From an uncultured Bacillota bacterium (GTDB taxonomy: Bacteria > Bacillota_I > Bacilli_A > RF39 > UBA660), in contig CAJKKJ010000079.1 in the NCBI GenBank assembly GCA_905200435.1, positions 1-5,212 of the forward strand: DNA of 5,212 nucleotides, written 5' to 3'. Under the pieces are notes generated by a model. That model was not told the DNA's origin, did not search any database, and saw nothing but the letters and a program-made list of their open reading frames with translations. Both the position numbers and the translations under genes were made by a program. Shown here in pieces: positions 1 through 4,490 of this stretch; the first letter of the stretch is position 1, and every line of letters starts with the position of its first letter.

Positions 1-388
1 CAAGTTTGCCTTTTAGATCTAATATGATTTGGCGAGCTACCTTATCACCTATTTTAGGAAATTTTTTTAAATATAATATATTTTCTCTTTCAATAGCATC
101 TACTAAACCATTTACTGTTCCTGTTCCAAGCATTGGTAATGCCATTTTACATCCTAAACCTTTTACATCTATTAGTTTTAAAAACATTTCTTTTTCTTCA
201 TTGTTTTTAAACCCATATAGACTTATTTCCTCTTCTCTTACATACTGATAAATGTAAACTTTCGTTTCTTCTTTTTCTTTAAATATATATGGATTTGGAG
301 TAAATATTTTATACCCTATTCCATTGTTTTCGAGAACAATATAGGTTGGTTCTATTTTATCTATTTGTCCTTTTATATAGTCATACAT
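1..388 (-). CDS. ruvA: Holliday junction branch-migration protein RuvA, 3' part missing
   Basis: RuvA tetramers bind four-way Holliday junctions in the cytoplasm and load RuvB ATPase rings that drive branch migration in recombinational repair. The reading frame was translated by hand from the ATG at 388; 129 codons are visible before the window ends. Residues 1-62 match the N-terminal OB-fold domain (start MYDYIKGQI, then NNGIGYKIF at 21-29) and include the acidic-pin region REEEISLYGF at 51-60. Domain II carries two helix-hairpin-helix motifs, VKGLGCKMAL at 75-84 and FPKIGDKVARQI at 110-121. The RuvB-binding domain III (family length is about 200 aa) lies outside the window. The ATG at 388 is chosen because AAGGTGA lies just upstream and the ATG at 384 meets a stop after three codons. 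The gene follows the 104-aa membrane protein by 3 nt and is probably coupled to it. Both hairpins differ from the usual GPK and PGIG forms. The family call is secure. Confidence 0.95.
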   Translation of the reverse strand, partial: MYDYIKGQIDKIEPTYIVLENNGIGYKIFTPNPYIFKEKEETKVYIYQYVREEEISLYGFKNNEEKEMFLKLIDVKGLGCKMALPMLGTGTVNGLVDAIERENILYLKKFPKIGDKVARQIILDLKGKL

Positions 389-391
389 ATG

Positions 392-398
392 TCACCTT
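392..398 (-). promoter_or_regulatory. ruvA ribosome binding site overlapping the upstream stop codon
   Basis: AAGGTGA (398 down to 392) matches the anti-SD complement AGGTGA, with the GG six bases before the ruvA ATG. Its last three bases TGA are the stop codon of the 104-aa membrane protein. Ribosomes finishing that gene therefore stop on the ruvA initiation region, which suggests coupled translation. The overlap is seen directly; the coupling is inferred. Confidence 0.75.
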
Positions 399-706
399 TT
401 ATTTTTTAGCATGTATGTTAATATGTAGTATTCAAAGATTGCAAATATTACTATATATATACCTATTAGAACTAATTGTAGTGTTCCGTTTGTAAATTCT
501 CTTATTATACTTGGTAATGATGCTGGTATATATTTGTTTACAAAACTTGCAAAATCTCCTAAGTATTTTCCATAGAAACCTGCTATTGCATTTAATACTC
601 TTAATAATATATCAAATGCACATATAAAATATATACTTCTTTTAAATCCTTTCAAAAAACAACATGCTACTACTATAATTAGTAGTACAATTACTATTTT
701 TAACAT
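392..706 (-). CDS. small multi-pass membrane protein, function unknown (104 aa)
   Basis: I do not recognise this protein. It is very hydrophobic. A first membrane segment lies at about residues 4-18, directly after the start, followed by the basic turn KGFKR at 19-23. A weaker, more amphipathic segment spans about 24-44 and contains D32 and R36. A linker with N57, K58, P61 and P65 leads to a strong segment at about 76-98, and the tail LKNKR is basic, suggesting a cytoplasmic C-terminus. The KGF-R turn after the first helix faintly recalls CvpA-type membrane proteins, but this protein is shorter and the likeness is too weak for a name. The start is supported by GGAGGG at 717-712, five bases upstream. 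It begins 2 nt after the 162-aa gene and ends 3 nt before ruvA, so it is almost certainly co-translated with both. Coding status is well supported by packing and SD sites. Confidence 0.85.
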   Translation of the reverse strand: MLKIVIVLLIIVVACCFLKGFKRSIYFICAFDILLRVLNAIAGFYGKYLGDFASFVNKYIPASLPSIIREFTNGTLQLVLIGIYIVIFAIFEYYILTYMLKNKR

Positions 707-708
707 TG

Positions 709-1197
709 TTACCCTCCATATTCCATTATTATTTGATTAATTGTTACTTTTTGTATTTTGTCATTTTCAATTTCTAATTTAATTGTATAGTTATCTATAT
801 TGTATTCATAGTTATTTTGATAGTTTTTATCTTTTAGAATATTATATAGATTATTTGGTCTAATTAATTCTTCAAATGTTTTTATTTCTTCTGATTCGGA
901 ATCATCCATAAATATACCGTTTTCATAAATACCATTTATTATGTATTCTTTATAGTAAATTTTATAACTGAACATTTCTATTTTTTTATAATCTTCTAAT
1001 ATTTCATTCAATGTCTTTGACTTTTTTTCTATTTCCTTTTGTGGAACTTTTACTTCATCTTCTGGAACTATTTCCAAATTTTTTTTATATGGTTTGTATG
1101 TTGCAATTATTATTATTGAAAATATGAGTCCTAAAAATAAATAGATTATGTTGCGCATTTGAACATTTTCAAATATTATTTTTATTTTTTCTTTCAT
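709..1197 (-). CDS. single-pass membrane protein with C-terminal domain of unknown function (162 aa)
   Basis: I do not recognise this protein. A short basic N-terminus (MKEKIKIIF) precedes one clear membrane helix at about residues 17-33. There is no lipobox cysteine, so it is more likely a membrane anchor than a lipoprotein signal. Residues 34-65 form a charged, Lys/Glu/Pro-rich linker. The remaining roughly 95 residues look like a small alpha/beta domain: a helix at 62-72 (TLNEILEDYKK), then strand-like Tyr/Ile-rich stretches (YKIYYKEYIINGIY near 78-91; YTIKLEIENDKIQKVTI near 137-153). N-in/C-out topology is likely, but positive charges on both sides make it uncertain. The ATG overlaps the fmt stop as ATGA, with a weak GGAAG nine bases upstream, so initiation probably depends on coupling to fmt. 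Its last codons (Gly-Gly-stop) encode the SD of the next gene. Whether it partners the 104-aa membrane protein is an inference from operon position only. Confidence 0.85.
   Translation of the reverse strand: MKEKIKIIFENVQMRNIIYLFLGLIFSIIIIATYKPYKKNLEIVPEDEVKVPQKEIEKKSKTLNEILEDYKKIEMFSYKIYYKEYIINGIYENGIFMDDSESEEIKTFEELIRPNNLYNILKDKNYQNNYEYNIDNYTIKLEIENDKIQKVTINQIIMEYGG
712..717 (-). promoter_or_regulatory. ribosome binding site of the 104-aa gene inside the 3' end of the 162-aa gene
   Basis: GGAGGG (717 down to 712) stands five bases before the ATG at 706. The same bases encode the final two glycines of the 162-aa protein, whose TAA stop (711-709) falls between this SD and the start codon. 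It fixes the start of the downstream gene. Confidence 0.8.
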
Positions 1198-2108
1198 TTT
1201 AGTATACTTCCGATTAATTCATTTTTATGTCCGTTTATAAATTCTTTTGCTGTTTGTCTTTTTTTACCTTCTAGTTGTACTTCTGTTAGAATTATTTCAC
1301 CATCAGCACATTTTACACCAATTCCATCTTCGTATAGGTTTATGATTTTACCATTTTGACCTTCTGTTTGGTTTAAACCTATTTTACTTTTCCACACCTT
1401 TAAAATTTTATTGTTATAGGTTGTGTAAGCTCCTGGATATGAATTTAATCCTCTTATTTGATTAAATATTTGTCTTTTTGTTTTTTCAAAATTTATTTTT
1501 TCATCTTCACGGCTTATATTATATCCATATGTTGCTTCTTCTTCATTTTGTTTTATTCTTTTTACGCCTTTTACTATTTTTGGTATTGCTTCTAATATTA
1601 AATCACGGCCTATTAGTGATAATCTATCATGTAATGTTTCTGTTGTATCTTCATCTGTTATTTGCGTTTCTTTTTGCAAAATAATATCTCCTTCATCCAT
1701 TTTATCATTCATATACATGATTGTTATACCCGTTTTATCATATCCATCTATTATAGCGTGATGAATAGGCGCTCCTCCTCTTAATTTTGGTAAAAGAGAA
1801 GCATGAATATTTATCGCGCCATACTTTGGTGATTCTAATAATTCTTTGGGAATTATTTGACCATAAGCACATGTAATTATCATATCTGGATTTAGTTTTG
1901 TTATTTCTTCATATTCTTTTCTTATTTTTTGTGGCTGAAATACTTTTATGTTATGTTCTATTCCAACTTTTTTTATGACTGGTTCTATAACTTTATTTCC
2001 TAAATATCTATCTGGCTGAGTTACAATTAACTCAACATCATAATTTTCTATTAATGCTTCTAGTATTGGTTTACTGAATTCTGGTGTACCCATAAATACT
2101 ATTTTCAT
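1194..2108 (-). CDS. fmt: methionyl-tRNA formyltransferase
   Basis: Fmt transfers a formyl group from 10-formyltetrahydrofolate to Met-tRNA(fMet) for translation initiation. At 304 aa it is family-sized and complete. The N-terminal Rossmann-like domain begins MKIVFMGTPEF. The catalytic signature INIHASLLPKLRGGAPIH spans 99-116, giving N100 and H102, and the catalytic aspartate is D138 in KMDEGDI (136-142); these match N106, H108 and D144 of the E. coli enzyme. The C-terminal OB-like domain starts near 206 and includes NQIRGLNSYPGAYTT (216-230), LKVWKS and the late GKKR motif (281-284). The start is supported by GGAGG at 2121-2117, eight bases upstream. The gene overlaps the next one by ATGA. 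Two things are odd: the tRNA-contacting loop after QPDR (31-34) is shorter than usual and lacks the GR(K)K sequence, and def, the usual upstream neighbour, is absent. Confidence 0.97.
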   Translation of the reverse strand: MKIVFMGTPEFSKPILEALIENYDVELIVTQPDRYLGNKVIEPVIKKVGIEHNIKVFQPQKIRKEYEEITKLNPDMIITCAYGQIIPKELLESPKYGAINIHASLLPKLRGGAPIHHAIIDGYDKTGITIMYMNDKMDEGDIILQKETQITDEDTTETLHDRLSLIGRDLILEAIPKIVKGVKRIKQNEEEATYGYNISREDEKINFEKTKRQIFNQIRGLNSYPGAYTTYNNKILKVWKSKIGLNQTEGQNGKIINLYEDGIGVKCADGEIILTEVQLEGKKRQTAKEFINGHKNELIGSILK

Positions 2109-2256
2109 GTATCATACCTCCAGTAAATATTTTATCATATATTTTATTTTTTTTATACATTTTTTTATTTTTATTTTATGTATTTTATCATCTCAACAAA
2201 AGCTTGCTTTATTTTAATACTAACCTCCATATATACTATTTTCAAAAAAATCCTTT
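2109..2256 (-). promoter_or_regulatory. A+T-rich spacer carrying the presumed fmt promoter
   Basis: fmt must have its own promoter if the terminator at the end of priA works. The best spaced pair I see is TTGAAA (2245-2240) with TAGTAT (2222-2217) at 17 nt, a moderate match. TTGAGA (2197-2192) with TAAAAA at 17 nt is a second, weaker option. Close to the gene, TATGATAAAAT could serve as a -10 but has no -35. The transcription start therefore cannot be assigned. The region also contains a stray GGAGG at 2228-2224 and a 19-codon open frame (2230-2171). I see no riboswitch-like structure. Confidence 0.35.
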
Positions 2257-2308
2257 AAAAAAGGTAATACTTTATAACCTTATGGGGTTAAAGTCAAGTA
2301 TTACCTTT
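2257..2308 (-). terminator. intrinsic terminator overlapping the 3' end of priA
   Basis: A perfect 13-bp inverted repeat, AAAGGTAATACTT (2308-2296) and AAGTATTACCTTT (2272-2260), is followed on the minus strand by a run of six T (2262-2257); a second T7 run lies just beyond. The arms enclose an inner 5-bp stem, TAACC (2290-2286) with GGTTA (2279-2275), around CCATAA. The 5' arm encodes priA residues 701-705 (Ile-Lys-Val-Ile-Leu) and the stop TAA is at 2274-2272, so the whole first half of the hairpin is coding. It should end the priA transcript and separate it from fmt. The U-tract is on the correct side for minus-strand transcription. Confidence 0.85.
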
Positions 2309-4410
2309 ATTTTACTTTCTTTATATTTATCATTTATAAATTTAATTTTTTCATATATACTTTTATATTCTTTATACTTAATTATTATTTGCACACAATA
2401 AACATTATTAATTTTAGGAATCAAAGCTGCTGATGGGCCAAGAACTGTTATATCACTTTGTTTTAAGTAATTAGCGATTTTTTCTCCTTCTCTAAAACAA
2501 TTATCAATATTTTTATCCATTATTTTAATTAACAGAATATCACAATAAGGGGGATAATTAAGTTTTTTTCTCATTTTCATTTCTATATCATAAAAACTCT
2601 TATAATCATTAGAAGCTGCTAAGCGAATACTATAATGGTCAATATTAAATCCTTGTATGATAACTTCGCCTTTTTTAGAGCTTCTACCAGATCTACCAGA
2701 AACTTGATTCAAAAGTTCAAATGTTCTCTCACCACTACGGAAATCCGGAATATTCAAAGATGCATCTCCATTTATAACTCCAACTAGAGTTACATTATTA
2801 AAATCTAGTCCTTTTGCTATCATCTGTGTCCCAATTAAAATATCATACTCATGATTTTCAAACGATTCAATTATCTTTTCGTGTGCACCCTTTCGACTAG
2901 TAGTATCAACATCCATTCTAATTACTCTAGCATCAAACATATTCTTTATGGTTTCCTCTAATTTTTCTGTCCCAAATCCAAAAGATTTTAAGTTTTTAGA
3001 TTTACATTTAGGACATATAGTAACTATATTCTCTTCATGATTACAATAGTGACACTGTAACTTATTATTTGTTTTATGTAAAACAAGAGGAATATCACAG
3101 TTAGGACACTTAATAGTTTCGGCACAGTCAGAACAAACTAAACTAGTAGTATATCCCCTTCTATTAAGCAAAATAATTATTTGTTCATTATTTTTTAATC
3201 TTTCATTTATTTTATCCTTTAAAACACTAGATATAATACGATTACCTTTTTTAAATTCTTTACACATGTCAACAAGTTCAACAATTGGCATTTGCTTATT
3301 AACTCTATTTTTAAGTTCTATTAATTCATAAATATTTAATTTGGCCCTTGTATAACTTTCAATAGATGGTGTTGCACTTCCTAATACAACCTTTGCATTA
3401 TGAGTTTTTCCTCTTTTTAAAGCAATATCAATTGCATTATATGTTGGCATATTTTCTTGATGATAAGAACTAGAATGCTCCTCATCAACAACAATTAAGC
3501 CAATATTAGTAAGAGGTGCGAATATTGCACTTCTGGCACCAACAACAATACTAACACTCTTATTTCTTATCTTGCGCCACTCATCATATTTTTCACCATC
3601 AGAAAGTCTACTATGTAAAATTGCAACATTACCTTTAAATCTTGATTTAAATATACTTGTTAATTGTGGTGTCAAACTTATTTCCGGAACAAGTACTATT
3701 ACTTCCTTTTTCTCTTTTAATACTTCATCTATTATGTGCATGTATACTTCTGTTTTACCAGATCCTGTTACACCATGTAAAAGGTATGGTTTAAACCCCT
3801 TACTATTTGTTATTATATCAACTGCCTTTTGTTGTTCTTCATTTAATATAACTTTCGGATATTCTTTTATTTTACCATCCTTTAATCTATTTACTTCTTC
3901 TTGGGTTTCTTTTAAAATGCCTGATTTTATTAAATCTTTTGTTATGTATGTTGAAATATTATTTAAATCTCTTTTCAAAACTTTTCCGTTTTTTTTAACT
4001 AAATCATATATTTCTTTTCGTTTTCCATCTAAATTAATATCCTTATCAATTGCTATATATGTTTCATATTTTATATTAACTTTTGATCCGTTTTTGGCTT
4101 TTAATGCTTTAGGTAGCATTGTTTGATAGCTACTTGATAATGTACAAAGCGTCTTTTTACAAATGTATTTTCCTAATTCTAACATTTCCTCATTTAGAAC
4201 TGGTTCATCATCTATTAGTGAATTTATTTTTTTTATATCATAGTCTGGTTTATTATCATTTATTTCAACAACAAACCCTTCTAAGTTCATTCTGCCAAAT
4301 GGTACCAAAACTCTTTCACCTATTTTAACATTTAAGTTACTAGGAATTTTATATGTAAATACTTTATCTATATTTTTGTTTATAAGTTCTACTACTACTC
4401 CAGCATACAT
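2272..4410 (-). CDS. priA: primosomal protein N', replication restart helicase PriA
   Basis: PriA recognises stalled or repaired forks, unwinds the lagging-strand arm 3' to 5' using ATP, and helps reload the replicative helicase. At 712 aa it is complete, near the short end for the family. The N-terminal 3'-end-binding domain (about 1-100) includes VLVPFGR at 34-40, followed by a winged-helix region to about 180. The superfamily 2 helicase core shows Walker A GVTGSGKT (213-220), DEEH (309-312) and GSATPS (344-349). Eight zinc-binding cysteines sit at 426, 429, 435, 438, 453, 456, 466 and 469. Motif V is GTQMIAKGLDF (527-537) and motif VI is QVSGRSGR (569-576). The C-terminal domain starts around PPY (620-622). 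A strong SD AAAGGAGG (4425-4418) sits seven bases before the ATG. A dedicated promoter and terminator make it a single-gene unit. The usual YRxQ near the C-terminus reads YCVQ (671-674). No key catalytic residue is missing. Confidence 0.98.
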   Translation of the reverse strand: MYAGVVVELINKNIDKVFTYKIPSNLNVKIGERVLVPFGRMNLEGFVVEINDNKPDYDIKKINSLIDDEPVLNEEMLELGKYICKKTLCTLSSSYQTMLPKALKAKNGSKVNIKYETYIAIDKDINLDGKRKEIYDLVKKNGKVLKRDLNNISTYITKDLIKSGILKETQEEVNRLKDGKIKEYPKVILNEEQQKAVDIITNSKGFKPYLLHGVTGSGKTEVYMHIIDEVLKEKKEVIVLVPEISLTPQLTSIFKSRFKGNVAILHSRLSDGEKYDEWRKIRNKSVSIVVGARSAIFAPLTNIGLIVVDEEHSSSYHQENMPTYNAIDIALKRGKTHNAKVVLGSATPSIESYTRAKLNIYELIELKNRVNKQMPIVELVDMCKEFKKGNRIISSVLKDKINERLKNNEQIIILLNRRGYTTSLVCSDCAETIKCPNCDIPLVLHKTNNKLQCHYCNHEENIVTICPKCKSKNLKSFGFGTEKLEETIKNMFDARVIRMDVDTTSRKGAHEKIIESFENHEYDILIGTQMIAKGLDFNNVTLVGVINGDASLNIPDFRSGERTFELLNQVSGRSGRSSKKGEVIIQGFNIDHYSIRLAASNDYKSFYDIEMKMRKKLNYPPYCDILLIKIMDKNIDNCFREGEKIANYLKQSDITVLGPSAALIPKINNVYCVQIIIKYKEYKSIYEKIKFINDKYKESKIKVILDFNPIRL

Positions 4411-4417
4411 AAAAATT

Positions 4418-4425
4418 CCTCCTTT
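4418..4425 (-). promoter_or_regulatory. priA ribosome binding site
   Basis: AAAGGAGG (4425 down to 4418) is a near-perfect complement of the Bacillota 16S rRNA 3' end, seven bases before the priA ATG. It is the strongest SD in the window and fixes the start. Confidence 0.85.
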
Positions 4426-4436
4426 AATGTAATTAA

Positions 4437-4465
4437 ATTATACACTTTATAAAGAATTAAAACAA
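4437..4465 (-). promoter_or_regulatory. sigma-A-type promoter of priA
   Basis: A perfect -10 box TATAAT (4442-4437) lies 17 bases after TTGTTT (4465-4460), which keeps the TTG of the -35 consensus. The predicted start near 4430 leaves a leader of about 20 nt that holds the SD. The promoter begins directly after the T-run of the preceding terminator, so the 70-nt gap between the two genes is fully used. This is consensus matching only. Confidence 0.7.
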
Positions 4466-4466
4466 G

Positions 4467-4490
4467 AAAAAAAGTACATTTCTATACTTT
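4467..4490 (-). terminator. short intrinsic terminator overlapping the stop codon of the upstream gene
   Basis: AAAGTATA (4490-4483) pairs with TGTACTTT (4478-4471), with one T-G wobble, closing a GAAA tetraloop (4482-4479). The 3' arm continues into a T-run, giving seven T in a row (4473-4467). The 5' arm contains the last Lys and Val codons and most of the TAG stop. The stem is A+T-rich and modest, so termination may be partial and some readthrough into priA is possible. Confidence 0.6.

Noticed and set aside
6..248. Plus-strand open frame of 80 aa
   Set aside because: It is antisense to ruvA, Phe/Ser-rich as expected from the complement of A-rich coding sequence, and has no SD.
1478..1684. 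Plus-strand Leu/Phe-rich frame resembling a small membrane protein
   Set aside because: Antisense to fmt; the hydrophobicity is an artefact of complementing Lys/Glu/Asp codons.
2251..2264. Small palindrome-like CCTTT/AAAGG next to the terminator
   Set aside because: It is part of the terminator T-tract and its flank, too short to call a separate element.
2204..2401. Plus-strand frame of 65 aa crossing the priA-fmt spacer
   Set aside because: It runs through the terminator hairpin and the priA 3' end in antisense, with no SD and low-complexity sequence.
3572..4126. Plus-strand open frame of 184 aa inside priA
   Set aside because: It lies wholly opposite the conserved PriA coding region and shows no recognisable domain; its length follows from low stop frequency opposite this coding frame.
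4119..4328. Plus-strand frame of 69 aa
   Set aside because: Antisense to the PriA N-terminal domain; hydrophobic shadow without an SD.
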